Source of the DNA: Vespa crabro
Lineage: Eukaryota > Arthropoda > Insecta > Hymenoptera > Vespidae
Length of the DNA: 64,000 bases
Assembly (NCBI RefSeq): GCF_910589235.1
Contig: NC_060955.1
Location: 9,266,497 to 9,330,496, forward strand
Reading direction: 5' to 3'
Shown: piece after piece, positions 47,600 through 57,249 of the stretch
Layout: every line of letters starts with the position of its first letter
Numbering within the stretch: the stretch's first letter is position 1
The notes under the pieces: model-generated
The model's input: the letters and a program-made list of their open reading frames with translations, nothing else
The model's database searches: none
What the model was told of the DNA's origin: nothing
Position numbers and translations under genes: made by a program

Positions 47600-48230
47600 C
47601 TTTTCTTTTCGTCTAATATTTTTTTCAATGCACATTTATCTGTTTCTTAAAATATAATCTTTCAACGATTTATTTAAAGAATTTCCTTTTCTTCTTGTAC
47701 GCGATGTCGTTCTTACTAGTTTCACTAAGGTTATTATCGCTATCGTCGTCATCGTTATCATCATCATCGTTGTCCTTGTCGTTATCATCATCGTTGTTGT
47801 CATCATTATCTTTTTAAAATTTTTTTCCTAGATATAGTCATCGTTATCATAATCTTTTTTATTTTCACATCATTTTTGTTCATAAGAATCTTGTTGCAAA
47901 GGTGCGGTATTCGGTTTATAAAATTCTTGTAACATTTCATCGAATTCTATTTTGTGTCATTTAAATTTTTTGAAATTTTTTTGTATCACTTCATTCATTT
48001 TCGTTATTTTATTGAAATTTGCTTTTGTTTGATGTTTCCCTTTCTTTTCTTATTTCTGTTTGTTTCTCTTCCTTTCTTTTTTTCATATTTGATAACGATT
48101 CCATTAATACTCATTTGTCTAATAATGAAAAGAAAAATCAAGTTATCGATTCGACAAATAGAAGATCACTATTTTTTCATGAAAAGTGTTTTGAAATCTA
48201 TACTCACATAATGTCATAGTCGTTAAAACC
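47600..48230 (-). pseudogene. Unidentified Polinton-associated coding remnant with acidic tract
   Basis: Between integrase and ATPase on the same strand. A Lys/Glu-rich stretch (about 47,950-48,210) includes EFDEMLQEFYKPNTAPLQQ, followed by a (CAT/CGT)-type run at 47,732-47,810 that encodes an Asp/Asn-rich tract on the - strand. Its place in the cluster suggests a Polinton gene of unknown role, but the homology is not established. The repeat may also be a simple microsatellite. Confidence 0.35.
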
Positions 48231-48234
48231 ACTT

Positions 48235-48840
48235 CTATATTGTCTTTGAATGTTGCTGTCTTTATCTATTAGGGAAAAGCCATTTTTTTCTCCAACAATA
48301 ATTACATAATTTTTAAAAATTATTGTAATCCATATCGGTATTAATGTGTTTGACTTATATGTATCGTGAATTAACATTATCTTATTGAAAAATCATTATA
48401 AAATTAGCATTATCTCTTATGAAATATTTTGGAATTTTTGTATAAATTTGACAAAAATAAAAGCTGTCTATATTGGAATGTCTTTTCATGGAAAAGTATT
48501 CTCTTATAGTACATTACTTATCGCAAGCCACGTCATTAAATATTAACATTGAATCGGATAAAACTTTTTTCGATAGAAATCACATCATTGTTCTTCCAAA
48601 TAACTAATATCGTCTATCGCTGAGAAAATATTTTCGAGATATCGATATTTATGTTGTTGCAACGATTTTGAATAAACGTAAACATTTTTAAAACGTAAAC
48701 TGTTAGAATTTTCTATCAAATTTATTATTAAATTGGTTTTTCTACAATTGGATGACCCGCAAATAATACTATGTATATCCGGTAGCAGCTTACATATCGA
48801 TAATACGTATTTGTTCCTTATCGAACATCGTATTCTCACA
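48235..48840 (-). pseudogene. Polinton genome-packaging ATPase, copy 1
   Basis: FtsK/HerA-type ATPase that would pump DNA into capsids. The open frame 48,585-48,839 gives IICGSSNCRKTNLIINLIEN (Walker A, with Arg where Gly is usual) and RFKNVYVYSKSLQQHKYRYL. After its stop the reading continues in other frames: LIFNDVACDK (Walker B), TIREYFSMKRHSNIDSFYF (the YFSxGRHxN section with Gly changed to Lys), IPKYFIRDNANFIMIF and a Cys-containing end near 48,250. Nearly the full length (~200 codons) is traceable with several stops. It is divergent from the minor capsid gene that begins at about 49,000. Confidence 0.85.
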
Positions 48841-48999
48841 CAATTGAATCGCTATTGGTTATTTTATGAAATATATAACGATGATAAACGTTACGAGATA
48901 TTTCAATAATTATTGTGATTGTCATAATATTTTTCTTATTTATAATAGATATAGTACAAATTAATACTTTGTAGCTTCGTTTCTTTAGTACATCGAAGA

Positions 49000-49600
49000 A
49001 TGGTGGACTGTAAACACTATTTAAAGAAATTATGCAAATGCATTGATAGTGAGCGATTATTAAATACTATTATCGATACGCTTCCTGTTAAGTTACATAT
49101 ACAAGTTTATCATTCTTGTGATCCAGTCACATTTACAGAAAAAATTTACAGAAGAAATTGTCGGAAAGAAAAAAAAATGTAAACCTGTTTGATACTGCTT
49201 GTCATGAACACGACATTAGATATTTGAAACATAAAAATGCCTAAAAACGCCATATAGCGGATAAAATATTGGCAACATTTATTAAAAATGTATTACCACG
49301 GAAGTTGTAAAATTTGGATGAATATAAAGAGAAAATTGAATGTTGTGAAACAAGGAGATTTAATTTCGTTGTTATCTCTTCTTGAGATGTTAGGTTCTCA
49401 CGTAGGTGATGCAGCAAGTATTGCTTCTGTAGTTAATAAAGTAAATAAAGTAAAAACTTTTACTTAAAGTAAAAACTATTGCTTCTGTAGTTAATAAAGT
49501 AAAAACTCAAAAGCAACAGTTTTAAAAAATGAAAAGGTTTTTCGAAAAACATGGATTATATTTATTTCTGTATGAACATAACACTGCATAAAGTATGAAG
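49000..49600 (+). pseudogene. Polinton minor capsid protein with phospholipase A2-like domain, copy 1
   Basis: The first open frame (49,000-49,182) has LPVKLHIQVYHSCDPVTF, corresponding to the HIPGY.YCGPGT start of the PLA2-like domain. In a shifted frame comes NLFDTACHEHDIRYLKHKN then RHIADKILATFIKNVL; CHEHD keeps the His-Asp pair that is catalytic in PLA2 domains. Further on, LISLLSLLEMLGSHVGDAAS with IASVVNKV is the hydrophobic Gly/Ala-type segment found in Polinton minor capsid proteins, followed by KMKRFFEKHGLYLFLYEH. Viral PLA2 domains help virions leave endosomes; the role in Polintons is inferred. Three or more frameshifts, plus a ~59-bp partial duplication at 49,418-49,505. Confidence 0.75.
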
Positions 49601-49619
49601 AGAGAGAAAGAAAGAGGAG

Positions 49620-50485
49620 ATGAATGAACAAACAAAATGATTTACCTAAATATATGAAAGATAAATATATCGATATTCAACTACTTGGCCATGAGATAAA
49701 GTTATCTTCGTCTAAAATTCGTGATAAAGTTTATGTGGATAACAATGGCATTGCTTCGATATTTAATGACATAGAATATGAAATAAATTGAATTGAAATC
49801 GATTGTAGCAAAAATATTGATATAACTATAGAAACTACAGAGTTTGTACAAGTACGGAGATTTTCGTTGTGGATTAAATAAATTAAATACGAAGTGTCGA
49901 AAGTCTGCTCAAACGGATTTTGAAAAAAATCTTTAAAAATTAATGAACAATGCTGTATTCGGTAAAATAATGGAAAATGTTCGTAATCGTATCGTTCAAC
50001 TAATAAGGAAATAGATAACGAAGGACGATAAGGTATTGGTTTGTTTCTCGTAAAGTTAAACTTTTATAGAAAAATCGTATACAAGGAATTTTAAGAGTTA
50101 TTTAAAAGAATTTTACGAGATATTTTTAAGATATGTTTGTACAAATTCCATTACAATTACATATAAAACCACAATTAAATATAATTGTAAAATATTATAT
50201 GCTGATATCGTTTGATATATCAATTTTTACATAATGATATTCATAAAATTCTGAAGAAAGATTTGATTTGGCACGAGCGATTATTTGATAAACAACGTAT
50301 ACGATATATTATTAGCGAATAAAAAATTATTGGATTTGATGAAAGATGAAAATAATGGAAGAATTATGCGCGAATTTATAGATTCAAAATCAAAAATGTA
50401 TGCTATAAGAAATAGCGATTGTAATTACAGACTAATGAGTTTGATTTACTTGTGTGAGGAAAGATGGGAGAGAAAGGATGAATAA
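49620..50485 (+). pseudogene. Polinton protein-primed DNA polymerase B, C-terminal (palm/thumb) part
   Basis: QTDFEKN then KLMNNAVFGKIMENVRNR (about 49,910-49,985) is the palm motif B region (K.MNN..FGK) of protein-primed family B polymerases. CKILYADIV (about 50,190-50,215) is the YxDTDS motif C, mutated so that the second catalytic Asp is lost and a stop follows. The open frame 50,285-50,485 gives NNVYDILLANKKLLDLMKDE and RIMREFIDSKSKMYAIR, the usual thumb section. This enzyme would copy the element from a protein primer. Beyond 50,485 the reading ends. The wording matches Polinton rather than cellular B polymerases. Confidence 0.8.
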
Positions 50486-50489
50486 TTAC

Positions 50490-51400
50490 TCAATGTGCTT
50501 TTATTAAACAACGATGGTCGATTCGCTTTATATATACTTGTATTAATTCATTTTCGTACAACCGTTTCGTTTCTTCTCTCTAACAACATTGACTAGTTCA
50601 AGAGGATGTGCTCGCGTTGCGGAACATTTCTGAAAGAACACGAACGAAACATATTGAGTTACATAAAAAAAAAATAAAAAATGATGCATGATTAATTTTG
50701 TGCACTAATAGCTAAACCTCATATTACAAAAAGTATAACCAATAAGTACATACATTCAACGAAAAATTAATTTCAATGATTATTTAGAATATTAGCTCCG
50801 TCATAAAATTAAAATCGAGAAACAGAATTGTATAACTAAATCATATAAACGTTATACGATAATATAAGATAAAATCGTGCATCATTTATATGATGATAAG
50901 TGATATATTTGTGATGATGATGTAACTATGTTACCATAGGATCATTATTCTATTATGAAATAAAAAATTGTTTGATTCACAAGTTTTATTTCTTCATCAC
51001 AATGATAGTAGCGCGATATTTTCTCATTTCATAATTTTTAATTTTTCTTCATCTGATTTTTTAACAAAATAAGAAATTTTTTGCTTTTTTCCCCCTCGTT
51101 TTCATTTCTTTTCGAAACCAATTTCGGAATGAAAAATAAGATACTTCTTTCCCGTTTTCCTTTCATTTCTTTCTTTTCTACACTCACGTCTTTAACTTAT
51201 TTTTGCCTCCATCATCGTTATCTATCGTATTCGTGTTCTTCGAAATTCCCATCTTAACGTCGTTATTGCGTCTACTTTCTATTTTTTTATTTCATTCATT
51301 AGATCAGTATCCTTCAAATTTTTATTAGCGTTATCATCTTTTATTTCTTCTTTTTTCATCTTTTTTTACTTCTATTTGTTTTCTTTTCTTTTCTTATCGT
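50490..51400. other. Spacer between the two Polinton copies, AT-rich
   Basis: No motif recognised on either strand. It may hold unreadable remains of both elements; the inversion junction must lie between about 50,490 and 51,410. Confidence 0.4.
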
Positions 51401-51409
51401 TATCAAAAC

Positions 51410-51880
51410 GTTATAAAAAATGACTTTGTTGTATTGGCGTCAGACTTTCTCTAGATGTTTTCTCGCGGTCGACGCGTCGTTCACAGCCTTAGCTCTATCA
51501 GCTACGTCACCGTTTATACCTTTTATCGTCAAAGTAAAAACGGTGGAAAATCGTCGCGTTTCACGATCGGAAATATCCTCTATTTCTTTTTTCCTTTTTT
51601 CTTCTTCTTCTTGCTTATCTTTATTCCCATATTTACGAATTTCATTTTAGTTTTCACACAGCAAGCGAGGAAGTTCTTTCTCTTAACGATGACACATCTT
51701 TCGGTTCTACATTTTCGCATTCGTCCAACCAAAATTTTCTTAGCTTCGTGTCGTTTTTGAGATCTTTAATTCGAAAATAAGCGTTATCATGCTCTCTGCA
51801 AACTATGTCCAACGGGTTTACGTCTTGATTGCCATGCTCAAGTCTTTGTAATACGGTACATGTAACTTGAATGGGAGCAC
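51410..51880 (-). pseudogene. Polinton minor capsid protein with phospholipase A2-like domain, copy 2
   Basis: On the - strand from about 51,880: PFKLHVPYY, then QRLEHGNQDVNPLDIVCREH followed by DNAYFRIKDL (about 51,735-51,835). This is the PLA2-like core with CREHD (His-Asp pair present), then SSLRERTSSLAV, a basic region, and TIKGINGDVADRAKAVNDAS with TARKHLEKV at about 51,420-51,520. The order is the same as in copy 1 but on the opposite strand. The N-terminal Ca-loop-like segment (CGPGT) appears deleted. The + strand open frames 51,420-51,760 are its antisense. Confidence 0.75.
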
Positions 51881-52033
51881 ATTTATAAAATTGTTCAAAT
51901 GATTTCGCTTGTCGTCTTACTTATAAAATTCAAAAGACTATATCTCTCTCTCAAAAGACTATGTGTTTTTTCTTGCCTCTTACTGTCGGTAGGAGATAAT
52001 TGAGAAACGCAACAAAAGCGCGATCGTATAAAT

Positions 52034-52034
52034 A

Positions 52035-52090
<56 letters not shown>
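52034..52090. repeat. (CT)n microsatellite
   Basis: A CT dinucleotide run of about 55 bp with one TTT interruption. On the other strand it opens a spurious Arg-Glu repeat. Confidence 0.95.
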
Positions 52091-52092
<2 letters not shown>

Positions 52093-52249
52093 ATTTGTCG
52101 ACGACGATGACGATGATGACGATGATCATCGCCATGCCATTCGTAAAAAAGTATCCACATTCACATCACACCGAATCCTCGGCTCAACAAACGACAACGA
52201 CAGCTCTATGTATACCAAACATCATTTTTAAAAACATGGTCCGTTGCTA

Positions 52250-52860
52250 TTTACCGGCATACTTTGCGTGATATGCAACCTATCCAATTACGATAAAATG
52301 AACGTAAAGATCGGTCTGTTGAAAAGTCTGAACGGTCTACGATTTGAAATCGTTTATTTGTATTCAAAGTCGCTTCGAAGCTGAAGTATCGTTACTTGCG
52401 GGATTTATTAATAAATGTGGAACGATATCCCTATTATTAATTAATTAATAATAGGGATATCGTTCCATCTGCGCAAGTTCTATCCAGCTCAATATTTATT
52501 TTCGATGACGTAGTATGCGACGATGAAGAACTAATGAAAAAGTACTTTTCGATGGGTAGATTTTTAAACGTGGACTACTTTTATCTGTTTCAGTCTTATG
52601 CGAGAATACCGAAGCATTTGATTCATGACTATGTCAATATACTGATTTTGTTCAAGCAAGATGGAACGAATTTGCGACACATCTATAACGATCATGAGAA
52701 AAGAAACACGTCATACGATAATTTTCACGATCTCTGTACCGAATGTTGGCAATGGAAGTATGGATTTCTAGTGATAGACAAGGATAGTCATATATCCAGA
52801 GGATGTGATTGACGAGAATTTAACGAGTACGTCATAATGAAATAATCCCAATCGAACGAA
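52250..52860 (+). pseudogene. Polinton genome-packaging ATPase, copy 2
   Basis: From about 52,268: VICNLSNYDKMNVKIGLLKS (degraded Walker A, GK.T lost), LNGLRFEIVYLYSKSL, then an interruption by a 50-bp palindrome. It resumes with SSSIFIFDDVVCDDEELM (Walker B, DD intact). The open frame 52,534-52,812 gives KKYFSMGRFLNVDYFYLFQS, YARIPKHLIHDYVNILILFK and a Cys-containing C-terminal part CTECWQWKYGFLVIDKD. The second half is much better preserved than copy 1 at 48,235-48,840. It is divergent from minor capsid copy 2, mirroring copy 1. Confidence 0.87.
52418..52467. repeat. 50-bp perfect palindrome
   Basis: The left arm TGGAACGATATCCC then TATTATTAA is the exact reverse complement of the right arm across the centre TTAA, with no mismatch over 50 bp. 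The right arm is native ATPase coding sequence (it reads NRDIVP in the ATPase frame), so the left arm looks like a foldback copy of it. Confidence 0.95.
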
Positions 52861-53039
52861 TTCCAATTGAAGCTATGCGTCAAAGTAATCATCATCATTA
52901 TCATGAATCAAAACAAAAAAAAAAGAAAAACGAAAGAGGAGGACCGTTTCAAAATTATAAGAAAAATGCGTCGAGAAGGAGATCATTGTGTAAGAAATAG
53001 ATAAATTCAGTATTGCGATACATGAGAAATATTTATCGT

Positions 53040-53480
53040 AGAAAGTTCGAAAAATGGATATAGCGTGGAACTCAGAAAAAGTATTAGCATTGACCTTAAT
53101 CTCAATGCAAGAATTTCAACGCGACAGCGGATGGATCTTGTTGAAAATATTCTGTTTATCGGTAAGCATCAATAAGTACCAACCCTTGTTTGTTGGATAC
53201 AACGTAGTCACAATATTCCCTCGAAAGATGTACTCGAAGAAACCGATGATTAATACACATTGCGAGAACGACGCATGCTTCTTTTGGTTTGTCGTAGCGA
53301 ATTTGTATTCTGTCGACAATCATGTTGGCAGAAAATCTTCATATCTGCAAGTTACGAATATGTTTATCACCGAGGGATTTTCATTTGCGACGAGCATGAA
53401 GCAAATAGAAAAATCGGAACATCTCAACGATATCTCCGTAAACATGTTCGTATAGGAGTAGAAGGAATGCATACCATTGG
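53040..53480 (+). pseudogene. Polinton DNA polymerase B N-terminal region (partial)
   Basis: The open frame 53,054-53,455 (133 codons). After a first third without motif it reads INKYQPLFVGYNVVTIFPRK, MINTHCENDACFFWFVVANL with YSVDNHVGRKSSYL, and FITEGFSFATSMKQIEKSEH then LNDISVNMFV. This follows the pattern P..I...K.IINP.N.D..CF.W......P....R...Y.......GI.FP..L..I.KFE..N.ISINV found before the exonuclease part of Polinton polymerases in insects. It would belong to a polymerase whose catalytic part is not present downstream, where satellite DNA begins at 53,840. Position after ATPase is unexpected for a simple inverted copy. Confidence 0.65.
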
Positions 53481-53839
53481 TCGTCACGTCGAAAAAATGC
53501 GAAAAATATGCGAATTTCCTTTTCGTCGTGACGTCGAATGATCTCGTGCGATATTATTTCGTTTGTATATAAAATACATATCTCGAGACTGCTTTCGTCA
53601 CAAATGAGCAACCTGCAGCACAAAAAATATATCTGCGAAAGGAAAACAATTGTTGAAAATACAAAATAAAGTATGCACAACGATTTGTTTTCTAAGATAC
53701 GATTTTTTTCCAGATGCCCTCATTATTTCCAATCGTAAAAGCGATCGACTGCCAACGAATAAACATATAATTCTTCCCACAAAAGAAGTGTGGGAGTTTA
53801 TTCAGAAATAGCCGAGATTAATTAAAATAAAACAGTTGA

Positions 53840-55485
53840 TATATGTATTTATTATAATAATAATAATTATTATTATTATAACTATTATTATCCTTATTAT
53901 TGTTATTATTATTATTACGGTTATTATTATTATTATGGTTATAATTCGTATTATTTTTATTATTATTATTATTGTTATAATTGTTTTTATTGTTACTATT
54001 GTTATTATTGTTATTGTTATTAATGATAGTATTTTTATTACTGTTACTATTGTTAATTATTATTATTGTTATTATTCTTATTATTCTAATTATTATTACT
54101 AATTTCATTCTTGATATTATTCTCGTTATTGTTATTGTTGTTTCTTTATTAATATTGATGTTAATTTTATTATTGGTATTAATATTATTATTGTTTTTAC
54201 AGATATTATTGTTATTTTTGTTATTATTGTTATCTTTACTATTATTGTTATTATTGATATTATCATTACTACTCCAATTATTGTTATTATTGTTATTATT
54301 CTTATAATTGTTATTATTGTTAAATATTGTTACTATTGTTATTACCGTTATTATTGTTTACATTGATAAACTTGCTATTATTGTCAATATTGATAATATC
54401 GTTAATATTCTTATTCTTGTTAATATTGTTAATATTGTTATTATTCTTAATATTTTTATTATTGTTATAATTTTAATTATTGTTAATATTGTTATTATTG
54501 TTATTATTGTAATTATTGTTAATATTGTTATTATCGTTAATAATTTCATTATTGTTATTATTGTTATTATTGTAATTATTGTTAATATTGTTATTATCGT
54601 TAATAATTTCATTATTGTTATTATTTTCTATGTTGTAAATATTGTTATTATTGTTATTTTTGTGAATAATTTTATTATTGTTATAATTGCTATTAATGAT
54701 AATATTGTTATTACTGTTATTATTGTTAATCGTTATTATTGTTATTATTCTTATTAATCTAATTATTATTACTAATTTAATTTTTGTTATTATTCTCATT
54801 ATTGTTCTTGATGTTTTTTTTTATTATTGTTATTATTGTCATAATTGTTATTATTGTTAGTATTGTTATTACTATTAATATTCTTATTATTGTACTATTG
54901 TTACTACTATTAATATTGGTGTTATTGGTATTATTATTATTATTGTATTTACTGTTATTATTGTTAAAACTGTTGTTACTGGTATTATTGTAATTATTGT
55001 TAATATTGATAGTATTGTTAATATTGTTAATATTTTTATTACTGTTAATATTGTTAGTAGTGTTAATATTTTTATTATTTTTAATATTTTTAATATTGAC
55101 AATATTGTTAATGTCGTTAATATTTTCAATATTGAAAAAATAGTTATCATTGTTAATATTTTTGATATTGTTATTACAGTTATAATTCTAATTGTTGTCA
55201 ATATTGTTGTTATTGTTAATATTATAATTATTGTTAATATTATTATTATTCTTAATATTGGAATTTTTCTTAATATTGTTATTATTGCTATTATTTTTAA
55301 TATTGTTAATATTGATAATATTGTTATTTTTGCTAATATATTTAATACTGATAAAATTATTGACATTGTTAATATTCTTAATATTGTCATTTTATTGTTT
55401 TATTGTTAATATTGTTATTATTGTTATTATTGTTATTGTTGTTATTATTGTTATTATTGTTATTATTGTTATTATTGTTCTTATT
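53840..55485. repeat. 1.65-kb TTATTG/TTAATA-type satellite
   Basis: Continuous degenerate array of trinucleotide-based units (TTATTG, TTATTA, TTAATATTG), strand-biased with G on + and C rare. Several sub-arrays with 9- to 12-bp higher-order periods are visible (for example GTTATTATTGTTATTATTGT and AATATTGTTAATATTGTTAA). All long frames through it encode Leu, Ile/Val or Asn homopolymers. It begins after Polinton sequence and ends exactly where R1-clade LINE sequence begins. Confidence 0.95.
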
Positions 55486-57150
55486 TAAGAAGTGCTTAAG
55501 GCTTTGCCTTTTGGCACAACGAGCGAAGAGACGCGACCTCGACGCTGCTCCCCTAGCTGCAGAGTATAAAGAGGCCAAAAATGTTTTGAAGAGGACCATC
55601 AAGGCCAGTCATCGACGGTGCTGGAGGGAGCTGTGCCTGGATTTCGATCAGAATCCGTGGGGATTAGGGTACCAGATTGTCACTCGCAAACTGATGACTT
55701 ACACGCAAGGAATCCCTCAGGTCGCGAGGACTTTGGAGAGCATCGTTCATACCCTATTCCCCTCACAGCCGAAGAGAGAGATTGGCACGGCTGCGCCTGG
55801 TAGCCCCGAACCGACACAATTTATGGAGGAGGAGCTACTCTATACGGAAGAAGAAAGATCCAGGTCCTGACGGACTTCCAGCAGAATTAATTAAAGCCGC
55901 CGCGCAGAGTCACCCTGAGCTCTTGCTAAACATGTGCCTCAGGGGGGGCATCGTCCCCGCCCCTTGGAAGAAAGCGAGGCTTGTGCTCATCAGCAAGGGC
56001 AAGGGTCCAGCAGATGCAGCTTCGTCATACAGGCCTATCTGTATGCTCGATGCGGCTGGCAAGCTCCTGGAGAAGCTGCTTAGGCCACGGCTGCACGCAG
56101 CCGTGAGGGCAGCGGGCTGTCCCTAGCAGCGCAGAAGACCTAGATCGTGCTACTTACGAAGAAGTGCATTAACACCTTGCGCAGCTTCATTGTAGGAGAG
56201 GCGACGGTCCTGACTAAGTCGGCTCTCCAATACTTAGGAGTAATGCTCAACAGCAAGATCAATTTTGGAGAGCATATAATTAGGGCAGCCAACAAGGCGG
56301 CAAAAGTAGTAGCCTCGCTTGGCATACACATGGCCACCGTCAACAGTCCCCGACCGTGCATGAGGCGACTACTGATGCGCGCCGCTGAAGCAGTGATGCT
56401 GTACGACGTGGAAGTCTGGGCTGAAGCGCTGCGACACGAGAAATATCGCAAGCGCATAGCTACGGTACGGAGAAGGGGCGCTCTCCGAATCGCGTGCTCC
56501 TACAGCACGGTCTCTGAGCCCGCGGTGCTAGTGGTCGCGGGGGTAATCCCGATTAATCTACTACCCAAGGAGAAACAATTCGTCCACCAGCAGAAGCCCG
56601 TTCTGGGAAAGGAGTAGGCATCAAGGATTGCAAGGTATAGCAGCATCGAGGCCTGGCAAAGTAGATGGGAGCAGGAAACTAGGGGCAGATGGACTTCCCG
56701 ACTCATCAGTCGACTAGAGAACTGGATAAACCGGGAGGTGGGAGAGGTAGATTCCTACCTCACCCAATTCCTGACAGGGCATGGCCTGTTCCGCTTTACC
56801 TCGCAAAGATGAGGAAAGTAGCAGATGGCACCTACCACTATGGCGATTCAACCGTCGACGACGCCCACCATACATTCTTCATATGTGCACGTTGGAGCGC
56901 CGAACGATTTGCCTTGGAGCAGGACCTCGTTGTCGAGAAAATGCTCCGAGTTCAGGAAGAGTGGAACAAGGTGGCCTGGTACGTCATGGCCATCTTGCGC
57001 AGAAAAAAGAAGGAAATGGGCGGCCCATATTATTCCTCCATCGGCCGCCTTACTATGTTGCGAATAGATGACTCTTTGTAGACATGCAGGGTACCGGGGA
57101 TTTAATTCTCGAGGTAGACCAAAAATAGCTATGGGACAGACACCCAGATT
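55486..57150 (+). pseudogene. R1-clade LINE ORF2, 5'-truncated and internally deleted
   Basis: GC-rich. Order on +: a linker before RT (AKRRDLDAAPLAAEYKEAKN, frame 55,403-55,870); then 55,782-56,126 with KKDPGPDGLPAELIKAAAQ (KAPGPDG motif), WKKARLVLISKGKG and SSYRPICMLDAAGKLLEKLL, ending GCP and a stop. Then 56,147-56,617 with LLTKKCINTLRSFIVGEATV, LQYLGVMLNSKINF, VMLYDVEVWAEAL and RRRGALRIACSYSTVSEPAV, the thumb/post-RT region. Finally 56,689-57,081 with HTFFICARWSAER, the C-terminal Cys/His region. RT motifs A to C are missing between 56,126 and 56,147, an internal deletion of roughly 250 codons judged from related elements. The copy cannot encode active enzyme. Confidence 0.85.
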
Positions 57151-57249
57151 AAAGCACCAATTATTGATATCTTTGAAAAAGTAAAGGAGTTACGCTGCAG
57201 GGAAACCGACCCCCCTGTTCCACGGCTGGACAGTGTGTACAAGGAGGCT

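Larger units (their letters stand above)
46260..53540. mobile_element. Polinton/Maverick remnants, at least two copies in opposite orientation
   Basis: Polintons are large virus-like DNA transposons encoding integrase, protein-primed DNA polymerase B, packaging ATPase, capsid proteins and a protease. Here integrase (-), ATPase (-), minor capsid (+) and polymerase (+) are followed by minor capsid (-), ATPase (+) and a polymerase N-terminal region (+). The mirrored ATPase/minor-capsid pairs, each diverging from a common spacer, show two copies. All genes are broken. No terminal inverted repeats or 6-bp target duplication were found, and the right edge is occupied by satellite DNA. I did not recognise protease or major capsid. 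Confidence 0.8.

Noticed and set aside
51420..51760. Two + strand ORFs (76 and 101 codons)
   Set aside because: They are antisense to the - strand Polinton minor-capsid relic, whose motifs are convincing.
51951..52160. - strand ORF with an Arg-Glu repeat
   Set aside because: Artefact of the CT microsatellite.
53818..55488. Many long ORFs on both strands (up to 167 codons) through the satellite
   Set aside because: They encode Leu, Ile/Val or Asn homopolymers purely because the array has a period divisible by three; frames are open on both strands at once.
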